From contig NZ_QGTS01000013.1 in the NCBI RefSeq assembly GCF_003182475.1, positions 62,001-126,000 of the forward strand: 64,000 nt of DNA. Direction: 5' to 3'. This document shows, piece by piece, positions 29,205 through 36,756 of the stretch. This DNA is from Mangrovibacter plantisponsor. GTDB taxonomy: Bacteria > Pseudomonadota > Gammaproteobacteria > Enterobacterales > Enterobacteriaceae. The stretch's first letter is position 1; each line of letters starts with the position of its first letter. A model generated the notes under the pieces. It did no database searches, was not told the origin of the DNA, and saw only the letters and a program-made list of their open reading frames with translations. Made by a program: the position numbers and the translations under genes.

Positions 29205-30812
29205 ATGGCTAAGAGACCGACAAAAATGACCGAACCAGCCCATAGCCTGATGTATACACCCGGCTCGCTGGCAGCAGGAAAAACATTCGCCGACACCAAC
29301 CAGTTGTACGCGAAGGTAACACCATATCTGAAGGATGCCTTTAACGAAAAGCAGGAATCCCTTTTTCACGATGCATTCGGAAACAGGATTTCTTTGCTTT
29401 GGGGGCCGCCGGGTACAGGAAAGACCACGGTCTTGGCCGGGACTATTCTTGGGTGGATTGAACATTACGCCGAGGCGGGAATTCCGCTGCGTGTCGGTAT
29501 CGGGTCTAGCAACTACAACGCTATCGATAACGTCCTCAACGAAGTCCTGGAACTGATCAACAGGCGGACGACCACGGTCGGAGCGTTAGCTTGCCCAGTT
29601 CGTGTTACAAGGGTGAGGAGCGCCTCCTCCGCGCCTCCCTTGAGTGATCAGATCGAAGATATGCCGAGTACCTCCGCAAGGGCTCAGGGCTTTGTGAATG
29701 CCCTGAAAGGCGACGATCCCGGGATCATCATCGTAGGGGGCACCTGGCAGCAACTTGGGCGACTTGCCGAGAAAGATCACCAGGATAGCGAACCGACAGC
29801 CGAATGGTTTGATCTTCTGGTGATCGACGAGGCATCACAGGTTCAGGTTGCTGCGGCTGCGGCCTACTTTCTGCTTTTGAAGCCTGATGGGCATGTTGTC
29901 CTTGCAGGTGACGACCGGCAGCTTGGGCCGATCTACGGCTTCCAGATGAAGGATAGCGTTCAAGGGCTGTTTGACTGCATTTTCTCTTACATGAAGGAGA
30001 CCCACGGCATCACCCCGGTGCAGCTTAAACACAACTACCGGACCAACGTGGAAATTTCCGCATGGCCCTGTAAGCGTTTTTATAAGAACGAATACGAGGC
30101 GTTCTTCCCCGAGAGAAAGCTGGATCTCGCCATCAATATTGATGGAAGACCAGCCGACTGGCCTGAGCAGTTGCCATGGTCCGACCAGTTTCTCCGCATT
30201 CTGGACCCAGACTGCCCTGTGGTGGTGATCAGCTACTCCGCCAACACCTATACATTATCGAACCCTTTCGAGGCGCAGATCGTTTCCGCTTTGACCCTTT
30301 TGTACAAGAAGCTGGTCGACGCACAACAGTTTGGAGTAAGCGCCCAGAAGTTTTGGACGCAGAAAATCGGCATCGTCACTCCCCACCGAGCCCAGATGGC
30401 ATCCATCAGAAATCTGCTCGTGGACGCAGCCGGTATGACGATGGACCCGCCTCCATTTGTGGACACTGTAGACCGGTTCCAGGGTCAGGAACGCGACCTC
30501 ATCCTTTCCAGTTACGTGGTGGCCGACCGGGATTTTGTTGCGTCAGAAGATGCGTTCATCCTAAGCCCACGACGATTCAATGTGACGCTGACCCGAGCGA
30601 GAAGCAAGTTTGTGATGCTTATTAGCGACGCGCTTCTCCAGTATCTGCCATCCGATCCGGACGTGGCCCGTGACGCCGCTCACCTACAGCTCTTCGCCGA
30701 GCAATATTGCAGTTCGGTATTCGACACCATCGACTTGCCGTTCTTTGAACGCGGGGTTCTGTCGACCATGAGATGCAAACTAAGGGGGCGATGTGAGAAT
30801 GGAGGGGAATAG
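29205..30812 (+). CDS. SF1 Dna2/Upf1-like DNA helicase
   Basis: This 535-aa superfamily 1 helicase has Walker A GPPGTGKT at residues 67-74, the DEAS Walker B motif at 208-211 (LLVIDEASQVQ), LAGDDRQLGP (motif III), NYRTN (motif IV region), TPHRAQ, VDRFQGQERD (motif V) and NVTLTRARSK (motif VI). The layout matches the helicase half of Dna2 and of TM0106-type nuclease-helicase fusions. Here the nuclease half is the separate upstream gene. I start at 29205 because GGAGG lies about eight bases upstream; the reading from 29181 overlaps the nuclease gene. All motor motifs look intact. Confidence 0.88.
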   Translation: MAKRPTKMTEPAHSLMYTPGSLAAGKTFADTNQLYAKVTPYLKDAFNEKQESLFHDAFGNRISLLWGPPGTGKTTVLAGTILGWIEHYAEAGIPLRVGIGSSNYNAIDNVLNEVLELINRRTTTVGALACPVRVTRVRSASSAPPLSDQIEDMPSTSARAQGFVNALKGDDPGIIIVGGTWQQLGRLAEKDHQDSEPTAEWFDLLVIDEASQVQVAAAAAYFLLLKPDGHVVLAGDDRQLGPIYGFQMKDSVQGLFDCIFSYMKETHGITPVQLKHNYRTNVEISAWPCKRFYKNEYEAFFPERKLDLAINIDGRPADWPEQLPWSDQFLRILDPDCPVVVISYSANTYTLSNPFEAQIVSALTLLYKKLVDAQQFGVSAQKFWTQKIGIVTPHRAQMASIRNLLVDAAGMTMDPPPFVDTVDRFQGQERDLILSSYVVADRDFVASEDAFILSPRRFNVTLTRARSKFVMLISDALLQYLPSDPDVARDAAHLQLFAEQYCSSVFDTIDLPFFERGVLSTMRCKLRGRCENGGE

Positions 30813-30817
30813 ATATT

Positions 30818-30928
30818 ATGAATTCTAAACCTGAAGACGTCGGAGCCAGAGCCTGTTGGCTTGTCGGAGCAATATATGGAAAAAGTAGTCGTCTCACTGC
30901 TGCTCGAATTGAGAAGAAAGATCTTTAA
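30818..30928 (+). CDS. 36-aa ORF between the helicase and hamA, uncertain
   Basis: This short ORF reads MNSKPEDVGARACWLVGAIY and ends IEKKDL. It begins five bases after the helicase stop, with GGAGGGG upstream, and ends 19 bases before hamA, so it fills the only gap of this size in that part of the operon. The ACWLVGAIYG core could be a remnant of a longer domain. Coding status is doubtful because it is short and has no recognised relative. Confidence 0.25.
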   Translation: MNSKPEDVGARACWLVGAIYGKSSRLTAARIEKKDL

Positions 30929-30947
30929 CGCTGGGAACGGATTGTAA

Positions 30948-31796
30948 ATGCCCTGGACTTCAGATCATACCAAATGGCTCATCGATACCGGTGAGCGACT
31001 AAAGACCGCCGATGGCAAGGAGGTCGAGGTCTGGGAGCTTCGTCATGAGAAAGATGAGGCCGTGCTATCGGCCTGGGCGAAACACTTTCGAAATCATTAC
31101 TGTCTGGATACCGAGATCGATTTCCTCCGGGGTAAACGCCCGCGACCGGACTATCTGACCAATATCAAGTTCCCTTGCAGAACATCCAAACTCGGCCCAG
31201 GAATCAGAGCAGGAGATTTCGGGGAAATTCTGGTTTCCGATTACCTGCAATGGCTTCTCGGTTACTGGGTACCCAGGGTACGGTGGTCATCAAAGGTTGT
31301 TCGAGATGAATCGCCCAAGGGCAGCGATGTCATTGGATTCCGATTTCACAAAAAAAACGGCGAAGCCTCCACCAAGGACGTGTTGTTTGTTTTTGAATCC
31401 AAGACAAAATTCTCCGCCTCTACAATCAATCGCCTGCAGGATGCCATCAACGATTCTGCCAAGGATCACATTCGCATCGATGAATCACTGAACTTCATCA
31501 AGCAAAAGCTCTTTGAAAAAAGGGAAATCGAACAGGCTCAAAGGATCGAGAGATTTCAAAGCCCAGTAGATATGCCCTACAAGGAAACCTACGGCGCTGC
31601 AGCCATCATTTCAGACGAATTTTTCGACGCCGAAGAATTGGCTGCAGCTGACTGCGGGAAAATTCCCAAGTCAGCAAAATCAAAGGAGTTCTTCCCTCAT
31701 CCAAATGGTGACAGCCTAGTTCTCTTGGTTATCAAGGGACCCAGCATGATGGACCTTGTCCACGAGCTCTACAGGAGGGCTGCGGATGAGGCCTGA
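30948..31796 (+). CDS. hamA: Hachiman nuclease-like protein HamA (DUF1837)
   Basis: HamA is one of the two proteins of the Hachiman anti-phage system; it acts as a DNase whose release from HamB damages DNA when genome integrity is sensed as compromised. This 282-aa protein has the DUF1837 pattern with a PD-(D/E)XK core: GDFGEILVSDYL with Glu93, KGSDVIGFRF with Asp127 and LFVFESKTKF with Glu150 and Lys152. The C terminus reads LVHELYRRAADEA. hamB starts inside its last codons (11-base overlap), typical of coupled Hachiman genes. All putative catalytic residues are present. Confidence 0.85.
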   Translation: MPWTSDHTKWLIDTGERLKTADGKEVEVWELRHEKDEAVLSAWAKHFRNHYCLDTEIDFLRGKRPRPDYLTNIKFPCRTSKLGPGIRAGDFGEILVSDYLQWLLGYWVPRVRWSSKVVRDESPKGSDVIGFRFHKKNGEASTKDVLFVFESKTKFSASTINRLQDAINDSAKDHIRIDESLNFIKQKLFEKREIEQAQRIERFQSPVDMPYKETYGAAAIISDEFFDAEELAAADCGKIPKSAKSKEFFPHPNGDSLVLLVIKGPSMMDLVHELYRRAADEA

Positions 31797-34700
31797 TAGA
31801 AAATCCAATCGTCTTTTGGGTGTTACTCGATCAAAAGCAAAGATGATCGAGTACCATGTACCTGAAGAATATCAGGAGATAGATTTATCACTACATCCTA
31901 ATAAGCTCTTCACCATTTCGATTGGCCTGCTTGGTGACCTCGCCGCCGCCATCAACCGGGTGGAGCCAGATCCCGATTCCCTCGCAGAGCTAAAAAACAA
32001 TCTGCTATTTTCCGCCCGTTTTTTCGACTCCTACCTCCAATCAAAGCTGAACGAGACACTTGATCCATACCTAGTGCTTCTGGGCTCCGCCTCCTTTTAC
32101 CTGTGTGATCTTCCCGGAAGCGCGTCGGTATTGGCGAAGCGCATCGATGGCGACTGCCCGGATCTGGATGGCGATAGTTTGGAGTACCTGTTGCTCTGGT
32201 TGCTGCAGGCCGATCTGGGAACCTATTTTGATGGAGCTGAGGGGCCGTTCGGCGGATTCATCGACGGGATTTCAAAGTGGATTCTCCAGTTTTTTGAGGA
32301 TGGGAACGGCGAAAAAAATCTCCTCGATTTGGCCATGAAGCTGCGGGACGCCGTCTATGAATTCGGCACGCCCAGGCAGCTTCTTTTTGGTGATGTGATC
32401 GCAGCCGTTCTGAGGAAAAAGCTGGAAAACTCCGCCTGGAAGGCTTTGCCGTCATATTCCGGGCTGCCCCGAGACAAATGGCTCCATGCGCTGCAAAAGG
32501 ATTCGTTCATCAAGGAACTCTGGCCTGCACAACACCTTTTGGGCCAGGCGGATGTTCTCAAAGGCGAGTCTGCCATCATTCAAATGCCCACCAGCGCTGG
32601 CAAAACGAAGGCAACGGAGCTGATCCTTCGAAGCGCGTTTCTGGCCGACCGCGTGTCACTGGCCATCATCATCGCCCCGTTCAGGGCACTGTGCCATGAG
32701 ATCAAGAACAGTCTCGTCGAGGCATTCCACAACGAACACACTAGGGTGGATGAGTTATCCGATGCCCTACAGACCGACTTCGAGATTGCCGAACTCCTGG
32801 GGCACAAACAGATTCTGGTTATAACCCCCGAGAAGCTGCTTTATGTTCTTCGGCATGCTCCCGAGCTGGCTGCCCACGTTGGCCTGCTGGTTTTTGATGA
32901 AGGCCACCAGTTCGACAGCGGCACCCGAGGCATCACATACGAGCTGCTCCTGACGTCGCTGCGCTCCATGATTCCTGAAGGAACCCAGAAGGTGCTGATC
33001 TCAGCGGTCATCAGCAACGCCGAGGCTGTTGGAGAATGGCTGAACGGGGAGCCCAATGTCGTCGAAGGAACAACCCTGATTCCGACTTTCAGGTCGGTCG
33101 GGTTCGCGAGCTGGCTCGATCAGTTGGGAAGGATCGAGTACGTCGACAGCCGTGATGCCGAACAAGGCGAGTTTTTCGTTCCCAGGGTGATTGAAAGATT
33201 CAATCTCGGGAAAAGAGGCAGAGAGCAGAAAGAACGTCATTTTCCAGAGAGGGACGATGGCCAAGCCATTGCACTCTATCTCGGTATAAAACTGGCCCCT
33301 AATGGAAGCATCGCCATCTTCTGTGGCAAAAAATCAACAGCGACAAGCATCTGTGAAAAAGCGGTAGAATTCATTGATCGTGGTATTCCGTTTCCACTCC
33401 CACAAGAATTCTCAAATCAAATGGAGGTTGAACGGCTCCATTACCTCCATGCTGCGAATCTTGGACCTGAAGCATCGGCTTCAATGAGTGCCGAGCATGG
33501 CATATTTTCTCATCATGGCAATACACCACATGGTATCCGCCTTTCAGTGGAACACGCTATGCGTGAAAACCTCGTGCGGTTCGTTGTTTGCACCTCCACA
33601 CTGGCGCAGGGCGTAAATCTCCCAATTCGGTACCTCATTGTTACCAGCGTCTACCAGGGCATGGAGCGCATCAAGGTTCGCGATTTCCACAATCTCATTG
33701 GCCGAGCGGGCCGAGCGGGGATGCATACTGAAGGCAGCATTTTGTTTGCCGACCCTATTGTGTATGACAAGCGCCGCAACCGAAAAGACGGTTGGCGGTG
33801 GGATATAGTCAAGGAGCTGCTTGATCCAACCAAGTCAGAGGAATGCGCAAGCAGCCTCTTTCAACTGATCCCTCTGGTTATCCGGAATGACCGTACCAAG
33901 TCAAAAGACAAAATGAATCATTCGTTGACATGGGACATCCTGTCTTTTGCCAAAGCTCATATAGCCGGGTGGGATTCCCTGAATGAAATTATCACCAAGA
34001 TTGCTAAACAATACGGTGGAAACGGTTTCACGGTCGATGCGGTTAAACCGCAATTCGAATTTTTCAGCCTGACTCTCGCCTCCATCGAAGGCTTTCTTCT
34101 CTCCAACTGGGATGCTGTTGATAATGGGTTGACGGAGGAAGACATTGCTGATCTCGCGGAACAGACATTGGCGTACTTCTTGGCTGATGATGAGAAACGG
34201 GAACAGATTCAAGAATTGTTCAAGCTTCTGGCGGAAAACATATCAGAGAATATTACTGACGTTAATCGGCGAAAAGCATTTGGCAAAACACTCTATGGTG
34301 TCAACGATGCCAAGGCGATTGAGGGGTGGGTTCAAGATAACGCTGATGAACTTCTTGACGCCCAAAATGGAGACGAAGCTTTTGACCTCGTGTGGCCATT
34401 AATAATGGGGCATGTACACAACAAAGCTTTCAATAAGTTCGACAAGAAGAACGTCCTGAAAGAAATTACGAAGAAGTGGATTTCAGGAACCCCATTTCAT
34501 CAGCTTTTCAGAATTGCCGACAATAATAAATGCAAGCTCGGTAAGGGGAAGAGGCCCAGGAAAGTCAAAATCGAAAATATCATTGATATCTGCGAGGGCG
34601 GTCTTGCCTACGATGGGGCTCTTCTTGTGAGTGCATTGTGTGAATTTGTAGAAATGCTGGACCGCGAAGGAACAGATGACCCGATCAATCGTCTCCAAAT

Positions 34701-34929
34701 TTTCCAAAAGCGACTGAAATATGGTCTGCCGAACGAAACCACCATTGCCCTTTACGAGCTTGGCTTTTCGGACCGCGTCATCGCTCAGGACCTCGCCGCA
34801 TCCTTGAACCTGGCAGCGACTCAGAAGAGGGATCTCGTGAAGGCGCTGAAAAAAGATCGGGACGGAGCCAGGGCGGTAATGGAGAAATACCCAAGCTATT
34901 TCCAGGAGAGGATGAATGAACTCCTGTAG
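31786..34929 (+). CDS. hamB: Hachiman SF2 helicase HamB
   Basis: HamB is the helicase that binds HamA and loads on DNA in Hachiman. The 1047-aa protein has an N-terminal extension of about 260 residues and then Ski2-like SF2 motifs: TSAGKT at residues 269-274 (Walker A), LLVFDEGHQF with DEGH at 371-374, a SAV version of motif III, VCTSTLAQGVNLPIR (motif V) and GRAGRAG at 639-645 (motif VI). A long C-terminal region follows. The start is the ATG at 31786, with AGGAGG eight bases upstream, overlapping hamA. The stop overlaps a 44-aa ORF. No frameshift is seen. Confidence 0.9.
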   Translation: MRPDRKSNRLLGVTRSKAKMIEYHVPEEYQEIDLSLHPNKLFTISIGLLGDLAAAINRVEPDPDSLAELKNNLLFSARFFDSYLQSKLNETLDPYLVLLGSASFYLCDLPGSASVLAKRIDGDCPDLDGDSLEYLLLWLLQADLGTYFDGAEGPFGGFIDGISKWILQFFEDGNGEKNLLDLAMKLRDAVYEFGTPRQLLFGDVIAAVLRKKLENSAWKALPSYSGLPRDKWLHALQKDSFIKELWPAQHLLGQADVLKGESAIIQMPTSAGKTKATELILRSAFLADRVSLAIIIAPFRALCHEIKNSLVEAFHNEHTRVDELSDALQTDFEIAELLGHKQILVITPEKLLYVLRHAPELAAHVGLLVFDEGHQFDSGTRGITYELLLTSLRSMIPEGTQKVLISAVISNAEAVGEWLNGEPNVVEGTTLIPTFRSVGFASWLDQLGRIEYVDSRDAEQGEFFVPRVIERFNLGKRGREQKERHFPERDDGQAIALYLGIKLAPNGSIAIFCGKKSTATSICEKAVEFIDRGIPFPLPQEFSNQMEVERLHYLHAANLGPEASASMSAEHGIFSHHGNTPHGIRLSVEHAMRENLVRFVVCTSTLAQGVNLPIRYLIVTSVYQGMERIKVRDFHNLIGRAGRAGMHTEGSILFADPIVYDKRRNRKDGWRWDIVKELLDPTKSEECASSLFQLIPLVIRNDRTKSKDKMNHSLTWDILSFAKAHIAGWDSLNEIITKIAKQYGGNGFTVDAVKPQFEFFSLTLASIEGFLLSNWDAVDNGLTEEDIADLAEQTLAYFLADDEKREQIQELFKLLAENISENITDVNRRKAFGKTLYGVNDAKAIEGWVQDNADELLDAQNGDEAFDLVWPLIMGHVHNKAFNKFDKKNVLKEITKKWISGTPFHQLFRIADNNKCKLGKGKRPRKVKIENIIDICEGGLAYDGALLVSALCEFVEMLDREGTDDPINRLQIFQKRLKYGLPNETTIALYELGFSDRVIAQDLAASLNLAATQKRDLVKALKKDRDGARAVMEKYPSYFQERMNELL

Positions 34930-35050
34930 TAGAAATCCAGATCATCAACCAAGGCTATCTCGCGCTCTACTGTTGGCCAGATTGTTGGCGGACCGCAGAG
35001 CCTACGGCAGTTCTCTGGGAAAGCTCGCATTTCTCCAGGAGTGGGCATGA
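34916..35050 (+). CDS. 44-aa micro-ORF linking hamB and the downstream gene
   Basis: This ORF reads MNSCSRNPDHQPRLSRALLL and then ARLLADRRAYGSSLGKLAFL before a short end. It is arginine-rich. Its ATG lies inside the last codons of hamB with AGGAG seven bases upstream, and its TGA overlaps the ATG of the next gene (ATGA at 35047-35050). Such tight linkage at both ends suggests it is translated, either as a small protein or as a coupling ORF. I do not recognise a family. Confidence 0.45.
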   Translation: MNSCSRNPDHQPRLSRALLLARLLADRRAYGSSLGKLAFLQEWA

Positions 35051-36432
35051 ACAAGCAGACGCAGCCATCACCAAGAGAACATCATTTCTACGTTGCAATA
35101 GCCAAGTTCCTTTTCCACCATCCGGAGCATGGCATTGTATCGGTGCGGGACCCGATCAAGATCAAGGATGCAGAGCGGTACGGACTCAGCCCTCTCTTAC
35201 TCTACGGATTGACGGTTGCCGGGTTACCCATTCGATGGATGACCTTTACCCCGGTCGATCAGCCCAAGGCTCTCCAGGATGCTCTTCTGGAAGCCTGGAA
35301 TAACGCTGAGGGATTGCGTGGCCGACCGGACATCCTGCGGATCAACAGGCACCTCGCGACGGCCAGCCCTGAACTGGTAGGGGAAATGGCAAAAATCGGA
35401 GTCCAGGTCGAAGTCGCCAATGCCAGGGAGAAATCCCTTCCCGCGTCCCTGCGCTCAGCCCAGGACGCCAGCCGGTGGCTGCTGAGGAAGCACGACGGAA
35501 ATGACTGCTCTCTTAACGGGTCCATCCAGGCCCTTTGCCGGTACGCTCAGGATGACCACGATTTTCGTGTCAGGGAGGGCCACAGAGGCGTGAACAGTCG
35601 CGAGGTGGAAGACAGGCTCCAGCAGTGGCTGGCCTTACCGGCGCAAGTGACAGTGCCAACAGTGACCAACGGACTCGACTGGGCACCTGGTCCATGGCTG
35701 TCTTCCTGGCAGACCTCCCTGCCGCCAGATCAGCCCCGATATTTCAACCTCGATGGGTTTGATGGCAGTACCTGGCTACTGACAGGTGAGAAGGCAGCGG
35801 AGGATATCGTTGAGGATGAAGATGTCTGGGCCGACAGTGACTATGACAACGCGGCCGAAATCGCCAAGAACCTTGTGGCGTGCTGGCCCAATTCACCTGC
35901 AGAGATTGCCAAGTGTGCCGGGATCACCCTGCGGGAACTCCAATGGTTCACTTCGGGGAAGGCGTCCCTTGACCGGCATGCGCGTTTTGACCTGGAAGCC
36001 TTACTCGGCATCGAATACGACGAAAGTATGGGCAGATATGTGGAGGCCGGACCTTATGTCCTAGTGGCCCACAAACCACTGGCCCTAAAAGAAGTCTATG
36101 AAGGCATTTCCAGCGGTGGAGATGCATGTCCCTGCGAGATTGTCCCTCGTCTGGGAACTTCCGACCCAAGCTGGCGATACGTGTTGATCAACACTTATGG
36201 AGAGCCCCCGAGCATTGTGATGGCACCTCGCGGAGCAAAAATCACGGAGCGCCTTTCTGAGTTGCTAATGAATTATGGGGGCATCAAGGCTGTCGCTCCG
36301 GGGTTCTACCGAGATGTCGTTTCTACCTGCGCCCGGGCCTGCCGTGAACCTGCGGGTAATATTCGTGAGATGAACGATTTCGCGAAGCGCTACGAAGCGC
36401 ATTGGGCAGGTTGCGCCTGGCAACCGGAATGA
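35047..36432 (+). CDS. Unknown protein with internal helix-turn-helix, last gene of the defence operon
   Basis: I do not recognise this 461-aa protein as a whole. Residues about 10-140 contain VSVRDPIKIKDAERYGLSPL, then GRPDILRINRHLATASPELV and IGVQVEVANAREKSLPASL. The second stretch resembles the alpha/beta units of DUF6930/DUF7309-like proteins, which contain such I-x-V segments. Residues about 279-322 (SPAEIAKCAGITLRELQWFT, SGKASLDRHARFDL) look like a Cro/C1-type helix-turn-helix. The last 100 residues have a YVLINTYGEPPSIVM strand. Start: the ATG at 35047 with AGGAG upstream, overlapping the micro-ORF stop. It may sense a signal or regulate the system. Confidence 0.7.
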   Translation: MNKQTQPSPREHHFYVAIAKFLFHHPEHGIVSVRDPIKIKDAERYGLSPLLLYGLTVAGLPIRWMTFTPVDQPKALQDALLEAWNNAEGLRGRPDILRINRHLATASPELVGEMAKIGVQVEVANAREKSLPASLRSAQDASRWLLRKHDGNDCSLNGSIQALCRYAQDDHDFRVREGHRGVNSREVEDRLQQWLALPAQVTVPTVTNGLDWAPGPWLSSWQTSLPPDQPRYFNLDGFDGSTWLLTGEKAAEDIVEDEDVWADSDYDNAAEIAKNLVACWPNSPAEIAKCAGITLRELQWFTSGKASLDRHARFDLEALLGIEYDESMGRYVEAGPYVLVAHKPLALKEVYEGISSGGDACPCEIVPRLGTSDPSWRYVLINTYGEPPSIVMAPRGAKITERLSELLMNYGGIKAVAPGFYRDVVSTCARACREPAGNIREMNDFAKRYEAHWAGCAWQPE

Positions 36433-36500
36433 ACCGACATGGTTAAGTCAAAGCATAGAGATTAGTATTGTCAGGTTGGTGTTCCCACTTTCCCAGTTTT

Positions 36501-36531
36501 CCCACCTCAACAAGCCTGAGGTGGGCTTGTT
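36501..36531 (+). terminator. Terminator of the defence operon
   Basis: CCCACCTCA (36501-36509) and TGAGGTGGG (36517-36525) form a perfect nine-base stem with a seven-base loop, followed by CTTGTTGG. It lies 70 bases after the last stop of the operon and before the attR repeats. The T run is weak, so termination may be partial. Confidence 0.65.
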
Positions 36532-36576
36532 GGCATAATGTTCACTCAGCACAAACCCAATAAGATTTTTGCTTGT

Positions 36577-36595
36577 GGGTAGTAAAGCGGGTAGT
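36577..36595 (+). repeat. Paired GGGTAGT repeats near attR
   Basis: GGGTAGT occurs at 36577-36583 and 36589-36595 in the same orientation as the pair at 16872-16888 near attL. A shared heptamer pair at both ends of an integrase island suggests arm-type binding sites. Confidence 0.55.
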
Positions 36596-36663
36596 GAACA
36601 CAGCAGAAATATGGAAAATAAACTTAAGATATTGTTTTAATTAGATTATTAAATTTTAATTTA

Positions 36664-36688
36664 CGAGCAAATCCAAAACATCGAGTAA
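36664..36688 (+). repeat. attR, displaced native yicC tail
   Basis: The sequence GAGCAAATCCAAAACATC followed by GAGTAA encodes EQIQNIE and a stop, the same tail as yicC but with different third bases. No gene runs into it, so it is the original chromosomal end displaced by the island. The natural yicC terminator follows directly. Confidence 0.8.
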
Positions 36689-36707
36689 CACCGCAGCTAA
36701 AAATAGC

Positions 36708-36730
36708 AGCCCATATCGCTATGGGCTTGT
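36708..36730. terminator. Displaced yicC terminator
   Basis: AGCCCATA-TCGC-TATGGGCT is a perfect eight-base stem with a four-base loop and TTGTTATTT after it. It would have ended yicC transcription before the island inserted and now also ends the minus-strand dmsABC operon, whose last stop is about 27 bases away. Confidence 0.75.
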
Positions 36731-36756
36731 TATTTAAGTTAATGGCAAACGCAGGG

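Larger units (their letters stand above)
16750..36688. mobile_element. 19.9-kb integrative island in the 3' end of yicC
   Basis: This segment interrupts the conserved enterobacterial order yicC...ligB at its yicC end. It is bounded by two copies of the yicC 3' tail and begins with a tyrosine recombinase gene. The cargo is an AbiE toxin-antitoxin pair, an AlpA/DUF927 module, small membrane proteins and a phage-defence operon that includes Hachiman. No conjugation, relaxase or phage structural genes are visible, so it is probably a satellite-like integrative element that moves with help or by excision only. Both ends also carry paired GGGTAGT repeats next to the att copies. The boundaries are inferred from the repeated tail. 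Confidence 0.85.

Noticed and set aside
24387-34929. The operon as DISARM or BREX
   Set aside because: It has no DrmA/DrmB/DrmC, PglZ or BrxL-like motifs. The methylase, nuclease and two helicases do not match those gene sets, while HamA and HamB match Hachiman.
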